A stretch of DNA of 64,000 bases from assembly GCF_037126465.1 (NCBI RefSeq), contig NC_088204.1:74151807-74215806 (forward strand), written 5' to 3'. Position 1 is the first letter of the stretch, and each line of letters opens with the position of its first letter. Under the pieces are notes generated by a model. That model did not search any database. It saw only the letters and a program-made list of their open reading frames with translations, and had not been told where the DNA came from. The translations under genes were made by a program, and so were the position numbers. Source of the stretch: Ornithodoros turicata. Taxonomy: Eukaryota; Arthropoda; Arachnida; Ixodida; Argasidae. This document shows positions 21,840-33,350 of this stretch, in pieces.

Positions 21840-22000
21840 TTATAATAATAATAATTTTATTTCACCAATGACACTTGGTGGGGGGATGCAGACAAAAAGC
21901 TGCAAAAACTGCAGCTTGACGAGGTCTGACCCCCCTTTGATTGACTTCTGTACGCCTTTCCTAGTTTCTATATACTTGTTAGTAGATTTATTAAGACATA
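21840..22000 (-). repeat. Possible LINE 3' tail with (TAA)n
   Basis: A taataataataa tract followed by ttttatttcacc reads, on the minus strand, as an aataaaa signal and a (tta)n tail, the usual ending of many CR1/L2-like LINEs. No coding part is recognised upstream, so the class is a guess. Confidence 0.35.
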
Positions 22001-24928
22001 TTTCTCCGCAATTATTTCGCAATTTGATATATTTTTCGGCGTCCTTTCTTCCTCTGAGAGTCACGCCTCGCTTTTTCCGAGTGCCCACCTCTGTTCTTGC
22101 TCGACGGACTTGACTCATAAATCTGACGCATAATTGGAGGCGACCGCAGGCGCGTCTAGTACTTCGTTTTGTGGTGACCACACATGCATTTCGTGGTACA
22201 ATAATTCATCCTGTAATAACGCTGAGAATTTAGTGCGAGGCAACCCTCTCAGCTCTTCGCCTCCTCGCATTCCTGGTCCTGTACTGTGGAATTCGTATTC
22301 CATTGCGTATTTTCGATATCGTGTGTGGTCCATCACATATCATCCCATGTGAGTGAGTAATCCTTAGAAGACTGTTGTAACCGCAAGGCGCGCGTGCGGG
22401 GTTCAGACATGTTTGCTAGAAGTGGGTTGAATACTGGATTGGCTCGGATTGGAAAATTAAAACGGGAAGAGAGCAGTGGGTTGGGCTAATCAGTGTGATG
22501 GTAGCGGGTGTTATGCGCCTCCGTCAGGGCTGTTATACTTCGAGATATTTTTGATCGAGGTGCCCACCGTACCCAGTACCACGGTCCCTCGATAACTAGG
22601 TGGGTATCAAGGAACCGTGCTGGTACTGAACACGCATTCCGAAATGTAGCTACCCAACCGACTTAGAAGGCATTGTACGTGTAATAATTTTGACGGGGTG
22701 ATGGCAGAAGAGAAAGATGGCGTCTCTCTCTCTCTTTTTTCGTTTGTTATGGTCTTGCAGTTTGGATATCTGCTTGGTAATTTTTATTTATTTCATTTAT
22801 GGATAAGTCTAATCTCCTCCTGGATGCCCAGGCAGGAGTGGTACAAAAAGAGAGAGGGGGACAAAAAAGAAAGGAAGAAAGAAAAGGAATCAAGCAAACA
22901 ACGAGCATATATACATCACAAATGTATTACAAGTGGCTCTGAATGATTGTCACAAAGAGGTTTACGGAATTCACGGATACCAAGAGCGCTTGTATGCAGA
23001 ATTACAGAATACTTACCTATATCAATACTTATTGTCATACAATAATAAGGGAACTTTTAATGTTTCCGGGCGGTACGACAACTTGTCCAATGTTGTCTGC
23101 CTTCTATAGTTTTTTTTTTGTTTTTTTTTTTCTGTTAGTTGCATAGCTTCTAAATTCAGTGGCCTGCCATTTTCTGCCTCGACATGGCCACAGTTCGGTA
23201 TCTCAACCTTCGTTCAATTCACCTCCAAACTCCATGATGTTAGGCGACCTGCCATTCAGGTTCCGTCACGATCACTATGACCTTAATGGATGAACACGGA
23301 AGGATACTTCCTCGTCCTTCCACACCTTCAACGCAGCTATGATTTATTATCGCTCATTCCCATCATAATCCAAAAACCAATCAACGCCACCTATATAACC
23401 GCCAAAAAAAAAAAAAAGAAGAAATCCACCTGACGCAATACCTCACAAAGCCTTTTCTATCTCTTCCAAGTGTCACCACCCTCTCTCTATCTCTCTCTCT
23501 CTCCTCCATACCTAATCAGCGCCCCCTACACACGAGGGGATCACTGCACAAAAGACTCCAGCCAGTCTCGTCCCACGTGGCCTCATTGTCAACACAGTTT
23601 TGATAGCTCCTCTGTCCGCGAACCTATAACTGCGACTCGACATCGTTCGTTTCAGAGCACGCTTCAATTTCGCCTGATAGCGGCAGTTCAGAAGCGATAA
23701 CATTGCAGACGAGACCTTTTTTACTGGACGGCGAAAAAATATAATTCAGAGACATAACGCAGCAGACGAGAGCAGATTGCGTCATTGAATCAGCTGCAGA
23801 GACCCTGGCGGTCGACGGGGTAACGAACTGAACGGAAAGTGCACGCGCGGTCGGCCATGTTAGGGTTAACGTACGCAGCTGTTGGCCAATTGAATTTGGC
23901 GACACTGCTGGGCTTTCTGGTAAATATCCCTTTTTCTTTGAGTCGATGACGCTGATATAAAATAGAAAAGAAAAGAGAGAGAGAGGAAAGAGCGTTTCAT
24001 TGTGTGGCTAAATGGCAAACACATATAGATGGTCCCTTAAAAAGAGAGAGAGAGAGAGAATGAGAAATGTCTTCGGAGTGCAATGCGACAGAAAGAGCTC
24101 TTGCGTGTCTCTTTGTGTTTTTGAACTAGTTCGCTACAGGAAATCTGCAGAACCATTTGTGCGATAGAGATTTTGTAAATTTTGCCAGTTTCCGTTATTT
24201 TCGTTGTTAGTTGAATGATTGGTTGATTGCATGCCTGGTTTTGCCTTGCACACTACAGCACTGCTACTAGCGCTTTCCCATGTCACTTTCTTTCCTGGGA
24301 ATAGCAAGCCGCCGTAGCGGTGCCTAACCTTTCCCTCCTATTTTTTAATATAATAAACATATCCACCCCCCCTCCCCCCCACCATCTCACAGCAGCACCA
24401 TTAGATGGAGGTTATTTCCGTAATCGTTAAAGAGATGCAAATAATGACAGGTTACATATATAGCCCACTGATTTGATTATATTTTTTACGTTGATATTGA
24501 GGGGGAAAAATATTGTTTTTTTAATTTTCCGTTATCTCATAACTTAGCGGTGTTTCAGGAGATATATGTAATGTAGAAACGATGCCTTGTGTTCCGAAAC
24601 GCGTTCTTGGAGCTCCCTTGTATGCCTTTCGACACAAGCGTCCCATTTTACAGAAGTATGGTGATAATAAGGGACATTGGCAGACAAAACAATGGAAAAC
24701 AACATGGCGGTATATGGACGATGTATCGACTCGTCGAAGATGATTGCAATGTAGGGAGCTATAATTGCAAGATCAGCAATACCAATGGGCTGGCTTCTGG
24801 TGCATGTACAGTGTAAGCATCGCTCTTTGTAAATACAGGAGTGTCTTTTGAAAAAAAAAAAAAAAAAAGATAATGGGAAGGTTATGCGAAGGACTAGGGG
24901 GCTGTTAGATAGAATCCAAGTTCAAAGG
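22000..24928. other. Intergenic sequence, no genes recognised
   Basis: Contains an imperfect palindrome at 22573-22632 (cagtaccacggtccct against aaggaaccgtgctggtactg), A runs at 23403-23416 and 24850-24868, and (ga)n tracts at 23976-23989 and 24043-24059. No repeat with clear ends and no credible exon. Confidence 0.35.
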
Positions 24929-25108
24929 TCCGGCTAGGGGTTTTCCCCCAACACTTTTCAGGCAGATATGCCCATGAACTTTGCCGAGGGCGGTTATTAA
25001 CGCCTTTATCCCTCGTCCTTTCTTTCTCTCTTCTTTCTATCTGCCCACGTCTGTACATCGCTTATAGCCACAGTTGCATCGCGGTGCTCGAAACGGAATA
25101 AAAAAAAA
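24929..25108 (+). repeat. SINE type I, 5'-truncated and diverged
   Basis: Central-domain traces (aggggttttccccc, ggcagatatgcc) lead to the pyrimidine block and the strong 3' end cgcttatagccacagttgca, then acggaataaaaaaaa. Confidence 0.75.
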
Positions 25109-25917
25109 CGTGCACGTATACGGGTACATATAGGCTGTGTACCCAGCACGCTTGCCAGAGCACTCTATATGCTGTTGATCCCTGAGTACATCGTGCAGCT
25201 TGGAGGCACGCTGCGCCATCTTCCGTAAGGCACGCCAACGTCGTTCGATCTAAGCCTTACACAACGTGCTTTAGCCCATTACCTCTCCTGTGCGCTTCAT
25301 CCCTTTTCCTCTATCCACGTGGATAGGTTCATGCTCAAGGGCTATATGATGCACAATAGGAAAAAAAAAAGACTGTCATCGTATGAATGTACAGAGCTCG
25401 TCTACAGATTGCTCGTTGCGTCACGCACGCTAACGCGATTCCCATGGGATAACAAAGGGTAGCGTGTAATGAATCCAAGCCGAGCCAAGTAGGACGTCTT
25501 TGTGAGACTGTTGGGTGGCGTGCTAGGGTCGAGGTTCTATCAGAGCTAGCACTCGGTGCTTCCGGCTGTCTTTGGGTTCGGTGCGAGCAAAATGATCATG
25601 AATATTGGCGTAAGCATTGAGGTGCGCGTCTCCATGACGGCGTACGATGAAATCAGCGTGGATGAGCTTTCTTGTCTCTTTTATCAGTGTTCCAATTTGC
25701 ACGTAACGACATTCGTAGTGATAAATAGAAAAACAAACTGATAGACCTGTTGCTGTCCTATAGTCCTGTCGTGCCCTCTTACTTCCTAATGTACCTTCGC
25801 CATGTCAATATTATGCAGTATGTACGCGAACATGACCATGCGCACATTAGTAGTAACTTCAGAGTCATACTATGCAATTGGAGGTGGTGGGATGGAAGAC
25901 TTCCGCCGACGATGTGC
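25109..25917. other. Unassigned intergenic sequence
   Basis: No repeat ends or exons recognised. One A run at 25361-25370. Confidence 0.3.
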
Positions 25918-26180
25918 ACCAGCTCCTGTCGCCTTGTGGCTATATGGTGATGGCATATTCCACGCAGAGACTGTGGGAGGTGACCCAGGTTCCAATCCGG
26001 GCGCTGGGTGTGCTGTCTGGGTGACCTCCCTGGGTCTTCCTCAGACGCTCTAAGACAAAAAATCCAGGCACACTTCCCCGTGAAGTCAGCCCAAGACGCA
26101 CGATCCCCTCTGCGAGAGTCGTGACGTTGCCCACCTGAGCCTGGCCGGTGCGGTCATCAACACCACCACCACCACCACCG
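25918..26180 (+). repeat. SINE type II, full length
   Basis: Head accagctcctgtcgccttgt, B-box-like ggttccaatcc, central domain with tgtgctgtctgggtgacctc and gaagtcagcccaagacgc, then the type II 3' part (cgagagtcgtgacgttgccc) and a (cac)n tail at 26160-26180. The tail and 3' part differ from the A-tailed type I. Confidence 0.8.
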
Positions 26181-26212
26181 CTGGCGGTGCTCTATTACGT
26201 CCGTCGTGTATT

Positions 26213-26412
26213 CTCCTGCAGACTTGCCCGATATGTGTCGTCGCTGTCCCCTTTGAAGTTGGTCCAGGACGCGTACTAACTCTCCTCTATCTCCCTCTCC
26301 CTCCCGCTGTCCTTTCGCCACTTGTCCACATCTACACATCGCTCACAGCGCCAATTGATTCAAGCTTATAGCCACAGTTGCTTCGCGTCGCTAGCACGGA
26401 ATAAAAAAAAAA
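26213..26412 (+). repeat. SINE type I, 5'-truncated
   Basis: Follows the type II copy directly. Contains tttgaagttggtccaggacg, a pyrimidine block and the 3' end cgctcacagcgcc ... agccacagttgcttcgcg, acggaataaaaaaaaaa. About 20 bp (ccaattgattcaagcttata) are inserted inside the 3' end. A partial duplicate of the tail (gctgacacgaaattaaaaa) follows at 26430-26452. Confidence 0.75.
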
Positions 26413-26861
26413 GAAAACTGATTCTCCGTGCTGACACGAAATTAAAAAAAAGGAAATGGGATTCAGTCACACGTACGGGGTCGCGACAACCATCCCAAAA
26501 ATGATCAGAGAGAATGTAGCATTGTGACGTTTGCTGGCGCCCTTCGAAATGTGTGTTGGTTGCCAGCATTTTGTGCTTCCGCAACTTTTCCGTCGTGTTG
26601 AAAATCCAGCGGTGGTGATCCTCATACTACGCAGGCCGGCCCCCGTTGACCCTACAGCGACCTCTGCAGCCTTGCAATCATGTTCACAACCCAGAGGTAG
26701 CGATTCCTATGCCTGGGAATATGGTGACCCTTCATGTCCCTTTCAACATCCGATCCCTCAGTGGACGCTCGTAACGGATTTTATTTTAACATTGATTTTC
26801 CGAGCTCCAGGTTTCCCTCAACTGGTGTGGACAGGTGCAATGATGCAGCACACATATACAT

Positions 26862-27341
26862 TGAATGATGATGAGGTGGGGAGCCCTATTGCACATTGGG
26901 GGAACGGATGAGGGAATGATGATGGGGGGAGCACTTTCAGAGATCCGTCGCCAGACCGGTGAAGCGCGGGAACTCCGCAAGAAGACTAAGGCATTACATC
27001 TGGTGGGTAGCGTTCGACCACGGTCCCAGAATCTTCGCGAGGTTGAACGGCCGTTTGTCAATACGTTGCATTGTGGTTTCCATGAGTGCACGCTCTTCGT
27101 GATATTGCCCACAAGCCAGGATGACGTGGCAGAGGTCGCCGTGCACTCCACAAGCAACACAGCAGAATGGGTTTGGACTGGCTGACTGCTCCATTCCGAT
27201 TGTCGCGTCGTCGTGCATGTACGGGGGAACAACTCTGAAATCGCGTTTTAGGCACCGAAAAGACCTCCAGTAGAGAGTGGTGGTGACAGAAGACTGTATC
27301 GAGATATAATGAAATGTAATCCGCAGACTTAGCGACGTCAT
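26862..27341 (-). pseudogene. LINE 3' end: C-terminal zinc knuckle of the RT protein
   Basis: From 27341 down the frame reads YWRSFRCLKRDFRVVPPY, then CVACGVHGDLCHVILACGQY at residues 61-80. This gives C-x2-C-x7-H-x4-C, the CCHC knuckle found at the C-terminus of I-like LINE proteins. After a frameshift near 27000 the neighbouring frame continues with NALVFLRSSRASPVW. The piece is 5'-truncated; the 3' limit is uncertain. The catalytic domains are absent. Confidence 0.7.
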
Positions 27342-27413
27342 AGCAGTTTGAAACTGCTGGCTATAAAATTCACTTATAAACCGTTGGTTGCGAATGTAAT
27401 TGAAATATTCCGC

Positions 27414-28224
27414 ACGATTGATTCATTGGTTTAAAGAAAAAAAAAATAAAATGGATATTTTGGCTTCAGTAGTGTGAGGCCAGCAACTCCACATCACTTG
27501 CACCCGATACATTGGCGGAAGGCTCCTGAAATCACAGGAGTGGCATCCAATGTATTACTCCGTAGACGAAAGCGTGCTGAGCGAACGCAATGCATCCTTG
27601 ACAGCTCCTGGTCGCACGTCACAGCAAACGTCAGGGCACACGTGACATTAAAGATGGCGGCGGTACCCGTGATCGGCGGCCAAACCGTATGTAAACAATG
27701 CGGTTGTTGTTTCTGCGCATCGTTTTGGATGTCTTTCGATCACGGCAGTTATTCTTATCCGATAATCTCGCTCTAAAACGCGCAGTTTTGCACATAAGGC
27801 CTCATATCGTTGATGACTTCCAAAGATGTGATGACGACCGCGCGTTAAGACTCACTGAGCCGATGCGATGTACTCAAACTAAGGAGAAATGGGCTACCAT
27901 GTTGCGGTAGAAGCACCGCATAGTTTACGCTGGCAAAATACGTTCATCTCTTGGCATTATGACCACGGAAATATGTCGGTAACCGACAAAACGACATGTA
28001 AACAAAGTCGCATGACCTCAAAATGACGTTTTCTATGACGTACGACCAGGACAATATGGCAGTTTTGCGAAAAGCACCCGCTTGAGGGTAGTTACAACAA
28101 TGGCGGATTTGTGTCAGCTCTGTGCCTGAAATGATTTTGCTGCTAATGATGATTATGTTGACTGTTCCCGATGACGATGATAATTGTTAGTGGTGCTGGT
28201 GACTGCAAAAAAAAAAAAAAAAAA
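27414..28224 (+). repeat. Interspersed repeat family E, copy 2, split by a hAT-type element
   Basis: The part 27414-27532 has ttttggcttcagtagtgtga and gcaactccacatcacttgca; the part 28125-28224 resumes with gatgatgattatg, gttagtggtgctggtgact and ends in an A run (28206-28224). The interruption is the element at 27533-28124. Removing it and one target duplication restores the order seen in copy 1. Confidence 0.7.
27533..28124. mobile_element. hAT-type element family D, copy 1
   Basis: 592 bp with exact 8-bp target duplications cctgaaat (27525-27532 and 28125-28132). Ends: cacaggagtggcatccaatg and the inverted cagctctgtg. The interior matches the copy at 50261-50850 in the same orientation throughout (acgaaagcgtgctgagcgaa, gtaaacaatgcggttgttgt, atgtaaacaaagtcgcatga). 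No transposase frame is present, so it is non-autonomous. Confidence 0.85.
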
Positions 28225-28249
28225 GGCAAAAGACAAGTATTCTAAGCAG

Positions 28250-28899
28250 CAGTGATGGCCAGTAGTTAACTACATGTAGTTAAACTACTAGTTAAACTAC
28301 CTGATTGTAGTTAAAAAGTAGTTATGAACTACTTGCAGAAATGTAGTGGCAACTACTACTTAAACTATTATTTTAAGTAGTTAACTACAGTAGTTAGGTT
28401 ACTGAAGGCGCCAACTACTTCCGATTTTGCCGCAAGCTTTACGGCACGATTGTGCTTCCGACTTTTAACTTGAGCTACTTGTTTGATGAAAACGAAGGTG
28501 CAGAGCAATTGTGTCGTGCATGTGTACTAAATCTTCACTTTTAATGCTTGTCTAGTGAAGCCTCATTTGCTGCGAAATAATTCTGCAACTTAGTTTATCG
28601 CGTAGGCACAGAAAGAATCCCGTCGCAAGCTTTGTATTTGACGATCGTAGCAATGGCTTGAGCCAAAGTTTATTATTGCTTGTGATTCATATTTAGGTGT
28701 CCAAGAACACTACAGGGGAGTGGTGTTGGTGGACAACGTTAAGTAGTTATAGATGTAGTTAAACTACATTGCTGTAGTTAAAAAAGTAGTTTTAACTACT
28801 CCCCTGAACAGTAGTTGAACTACTAGTTAAACTACTCAATCGCAAAGTAGTTAGTAGTTATAGTTAAACTACTGTAGAAGTAGTTAGTGGCCATCACTG
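28250..28899 (+). mobile_element. hAT-type element family F, copy 1
   Basis: 650 bp, ends cagtgatggcca and tggccatcactg, flanked by ctaagcag (28242-28249) and ctaagcac (28900-28907), a 7/8 match. Both subterminal regions are packed with variants of tagttaaactac and its partial palindromes. The central 300 bp lack these and code for nothing recognisable. A reverse-complement copy lies at 38777-39411. Confidence 0.85.
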
Positions 28900-28907
28900 C
28901 TAAGCAC

Positions 28908-29778
28908 TGAGTCGCACGACGCGACGCACCATAACAAATCGTGCGATAGCGTTTCCTTAACTTTGCCGACTGTCGCTTTAAAACTACAGGGCTACACACT
29001 GTGTTGGCGGCGATCGTGCTCAAGTATATGCGTCTTGTACGACGTCCGCGCGAGTGCTTGAGACGGAGTTTCACAAATGTCGCTCAATTCAGTGTCGTTA
29101 CTCAATCCGTGCGGAACACTGTCTTCTTTAAGGAGGTTTTGAAAACATACTATCTTGTGTTGGCTAATCTCGGCACCATCTGATGCTTGCTGCTCTTTTG
29201 TCGTTCCTTGGAACGGCCTCGAGGACTCTTCCCTTCAACGAGTAATTCCTTCCTCCATTCAGCGAGTCGCAAGAAGGGAACTAGAGAGGATTGCTGTGCG
29301 AACTGTGACACAACTATGACACTTTGAGTGGCAGATCGAAGGCAAAAAGGTTGTGAACGAAAGGGAAAATCTACATTGACGATAACTTAGTTGCAATGAT
29401 GCTCCTAGGTGTTGATGATGATGCTGTTGGCGGTAGTAGAACTAAATTGGCTGCATCGTTAAGCATTCTGCCACACGCGTATAAAGACGGTAGTTTTATA
29501 GGGCCGTCATGGTGGCCATATCACATGGCAACGTCACATAGTCATAGGATGTCACGTGGTGGTGACTGCCACGTTGTGGTTGTCCCTCCAAGGCCCCGGA
29601 CTAAATCCTCTACCCCGGTGGTTCTAATGCCGAACGTTCCGCTAAAGCGTGAAACCAGGGCCTCGATGCTCAGCTGTTCGTTATGCCGTACCCCGCGATA
29701 AATGCATGGCTTCGCTGTGATTCGTCACGTGCTCCAGCTCGACGACCAATCGTGTGGTTTCTTTAAATCCTGGTCTAT
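28908..29778. other. Unassigned intergenic sequence
   Basis: No repeat boundary or exon recognised. Confidence 0.3.
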
Positions 29779-29806
29779 GGTGAGCTAGAAGGACTTCTAG
29801 CTCACC
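29779..29806. repeat. Perfect short palindrome, copy 1
   Basis: ggtgagctagaa, four-base loop ggac, ttctagctcacc. The same arm sequence occurs at 44722-44760. Both are preceded by cta and followed within one base by ta. Confidence 0.9.
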
Positions 29807-29882
29807 CTACCTGGTCTACCAAAACGGTTTTCACGTGCCCGCCGCGTGACGTTTGGAGAGCGCCGATTTCAACTAATGGACA

Positions 29883-29939
29883 CTTTTAGTGCATCATGCG
29901 CTATTATTGCCTTTGCGTACGAGATACGAGAACTCTCTA
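29883..29939. mobile_element. Minimal derivative of foldback family H
   Basis: Contains ttttagtgcatcatgcgcta, tgcctttgcgtacg and aactctctaataacg: the two tips of family H joined with almost no centre. It looks like an internal-deletion product or a solo end. Confidence 0.5.
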
Positions 29940-30283
29940 ATAACGATAATAAACGGTATGTACAGCTCATCATTCGGCCCCAATGCCCCGATATCCACTT
30001 GTCGTTATCCTATAACGCGCGTTAAATGCATCACTTCGGCCCGTGATTCGTCTTGCCTAACGACTCCTCTAGCCCTTTGCACTCCCCGACGAACTCACGC
30101 ACCCTCCACGCATCTCCACCCTTCATCCTCCATCTCCATCCTCCATCTCCATCCTCCAACCTCGATATGCTCACTTCTACGTACGTGGCCAACAACGGCG
30201 TGCCGATTCAGGCATTACCCCCAAAGAGTACCCCTTGCCCATCTTTTTCACCGTGTATTGTACTCATACCACACGCACCTCAA

Positions 30284-30456
30284 TAGAGAGTTTTAGTGCA
30301 TCGAACGCAAAAGGCTATAGCGTATACGTAACACATAGGGTTGGTGGTTCTGCGCACTGCGCGAAGCTCTCTTTCTGTTATGGGCGTGCGCAGAACCATC
30401 AACGCTATCCCTTACGTACGCAAAGGCCATAGCGTACGGTGTACTATAACTCTCTA
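30284..30456. mobile_element. Foldback MITE family H, copy 2 (complete)
   Basis: Tips tagagagttttagtgca and the inverted tgtactataactctcta enclose the arms ctatagcgtatacgtaacac and acgtacgcaaaggccatagc. The centre ttctgttatgggcgtgcgca is the same as in copy 1. Flanks share aat on both sides, a possible 3-bp target duplication. Confidence 0.8.
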
Positions 30457-31458
30457 ATATTGTCAACACGAAGCAAAAGAACGATAGGGCAACACACTTG
30501 CCATTCAACCTTCAGTAATCAGCGTTATGGGTCCTATACTATTCAAAGCTCTGTGGTGCTTAATACTGCACTTGGTTGTATACGTTTATAATTGCTACAC
30601 TAGGACAGGATTTGCCGCGAAGTTACGACACAGTATTAGGAAGTATTTTGTTTATGGCGTCTGCAATATTGCCCTTGGAGTCCCGCTAATATCTGCACAT
30701 GTTGAACTGATATAGCCACGATCGCGAAAATGTTGTGTACCGGAATCGCGCTTACATTAGCAGTTACTTTACTTTACTTTAACAGTTACTTTAGCACTTA
30801 GCAGCTCTCGCTGTAAAAATCTTTAGTCTGCCAGCGAAAATTTTCACAATACTCTATAATTTTTCATACTACAATGCAGTTCCTGCCCGCTTTGATGTGT
30901 TCCTCTCTGGGCAAAGTTCAGTGGGTCAGACCCATACGAAACACGTACAATTTTCACGACTTCAGGGTATACTGACTTTCTAAACCGTGGCACCCCGTAA
31001 CCTATCACCACGTTTATTGTTTCCCATTAAAGTTCCGTACTCCCCGGTGCCCGATTACGCAGCACGGTGGCGCTGCACGCCCTCTATGTTTTACCGTTAT
31101 TATTATGTCCCTGAAACGACCACTGCTTTCTCTCCGAGGCTATTATCTTTGCGCTCCTCCTTTTGTGGGCCTGCTGTATGCATACTTGCTTCAATATTGC
31201 CGGCTCTCGCGTGCATCAGAATGACGCGGGCACGAAGTTATGTACCAGCAGGGAGGAATCAACGACCATATGCTGTGTAACAAATGAGGCTATACCACCT
31301 AATAAATTACTCTTGCACGCTGGGAGTTTTCCGTGGATTGCGGTGGATGCATTAGTTGCGGAGTCGACACGGATGTCGTTCGTTATTATTTAGCGGCTGC
31401 TGCTGGTGGTGGTCGCGGAGACGTTGATGTGAGAAGCCTTCCATTGGTTGCCTCGGAA
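30457..31458. other. Unassigned intergenic sequence
   Basis: No recognised element. A tandem actttactttaacagtt doublet lies near 30765-30790. Confidence 0.3.
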
Positions 31459-31660
31459 TAGACCTCTCCCTGTTTGTAAACAAATGACGTCATAGTGTTC
31501 GACAGCGCCACCAATTTGGTAGAGTTGAACTACGCTCAAAGCTAGGGGTCTAACAAGGTCGCGCCCGAAAGCAACGGTCTTACTATGGTCTCTGAAACGG
31601 ACGCGACATTCGGTCCTACTTTTCTTTCAATAGGAGGCAGCGAACAAGTGCCCATTACAG
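31459..31660 (-). repeat. Interspersed repeat family A, copy 2
   Basis: Reverse complement of 248-460, with gacctctccctgtttgtaaa at the low end and gaggcagcgaacaagtgccc at the high end. Similarity to copy 1 is high across the whole length, so both copies share the same ends, about 200 bp apart. Confidence 0.75.
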
Positions 31661-31865
31661 TCGTAACATGCATAGTTGGCAAGTTTGGCATGATTGCTGA
31701 AGCACCCTGTACGTGAAACACCCTGTACGTGTTTGCCAGTGATTCCGCATAACTCGCCTTTATCGTTACAACTGCAATAATGTATTAATGCCGCATACCT
31801 TGGTTATTGGTGCGCTCCAGCACAAACGCATCTTCGAATCTCGATTAGCCCCGATGTCCATCCCC

Positions 31866-32077
31866 GTGCAATTTCCGGACCGTAATGTGTGCCCCGTCGT
31901 GGAGCACGCGTCCCACAGCTAACGCTGGGACAGCACTCGAAGCATCTAAGGTCGCTAGATTGCACGTCCGGATGTCGGCGATTGAAAACTTTCTGGAATT
32001 CTTTGGGGCCCGAGCAACAGGTTGGAGCGCCGCGCGGTCTGTCATTACAGCCTGGCATACCGACCGGAAATTGCGTT
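31866..32077. repeat. Weak inverted-repeat pair, possible MITE
   Basis: gcaatttccggaccgtaatg at the left and cataccgaccggaaattgc at the right form an imperfect 20-bp inverted pair about 210 bp apart. No target duplication is evident. Confidence 0.3.
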
Positions 32078-33054
32078 CGGATCGACGAACCGACGCGGCT
32101 GAGAGATAACCCCCATTACGGTTCAATGCATTACATACGTGTACGTGTTACTCTGCGGAAGTAGGTAGGGATGTACACTCACTGCACAACGCCTTCCGTA
32201 ACGGCATTTCAAGGGACTGTGAAGAGGTCCCCGAAATATCCGACATCTCGGTGGAGAATGGCTCTCAAGGAGGACTTTTATCGTAAATATATCAGATCTT
32301 CCCCCCATATTCCATTAAAGTGGGACTCCGCAACAAAATCACCACAAAGATTGTGGTATATGCATAATCTTTAGGATGTCGGAAACATGTGTACAAAATA
32401 TCTCGGTCCAAAACTGCGCAGATTTTACTCAAACGAATTAATACGAAGCGAGCGCTTCGCCTCTGTGCAGCCAGAGGGCGCTGAAAGCTACGCACGGCTG
32501 ACATCATCCGGCATCCGGCAAGGGAGAAAGAGTGCAGGCTTGGAAGCAGACGACAATGCTGGGTGACGTCACGAAGTCCTCCTCGGAACCGCCGTAGTAT
32601 GGAGCTTCTGTTTTCTGCTCTTCGCATTTCCGTTTCGGTCTGCTTTTGTCATCACGTACGAATTAATTACTCGGGCAAAATGAATGCGAATGTTGTATTC
32701 AGTATCGAGAGTGTGGTCCATGTTCGGTGTGATGCTCGCCTAATTTTTTATTCTTTTTGTCCTTGCGAAGTCTCCCTTTAAACACGGGCAGCGTTCACAC
32801 GCACACAAAGTCGAGCGGCCGCACCCGACACACCTCCTACAGGCGGCCTCACGGCACTGGCATCATTTGCCCACTCCAACGTTGCCAACCAAGCCAGTCC
32901 GCCAGCGGGGTAGGTCACCTGCTTCTGACGTCACATCTAGTTCCTCCGTTGCGCGGGGAACTGTCGGGTCGCAGCAGTCGCTTTGTTGTTTTTTCGTGGC
33001 TTTTAGTTAATATCTCCGTCAACCAATACTTGGTTCATACTCCATATAATAAAT
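32078..33054. other. Unassigned intergenic sequence
   Basis: No clear element. A G/C-rich stretch at 32440-32620 includes tgacgtcacgaag, a CRE-like octamer, which could be regulatory but has no gene attached. Confidence 0.3.
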
Positions 33055-33350
33055 TTATTTCCCCTACTCCCTCTCCCTTCCCTTCTCAAGAAGGCCGACT
33101 GTGAGGAGCAGGCTCTCATTGGCCTCCGCGATTTGTTCAATCATGACGGGAGATCGTTTGAGGCAGCCAACCAGAGTCCTCTCCGCGTTGTCAGGCTTCT
33201 TGAGAAAGAGAGGGAGAGGAAAGCGGACTTTTTTTTTCTTTCGCTCATAAATCACGAACGACGCAACGGATGAAATCTCGTTTCTCTGATGTTCGTGTCA
33301 AGGTAACGGCATCTTTGATTCCGCCAGGAGACATTTTCTGCACTTTAGTT
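33055..33350. mobile_element. Foldback MITE family C, copy 2
   Basis: Matches copy 1 through cccttctcaagaaggccg, gctctcattggcctccgcga, gggagatcgtttgagg, cttcttgagaaagagaggga and gtgtcaaggtaacggca. The left outer arm is shorter than in copy 1. Confidence 0.6.
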
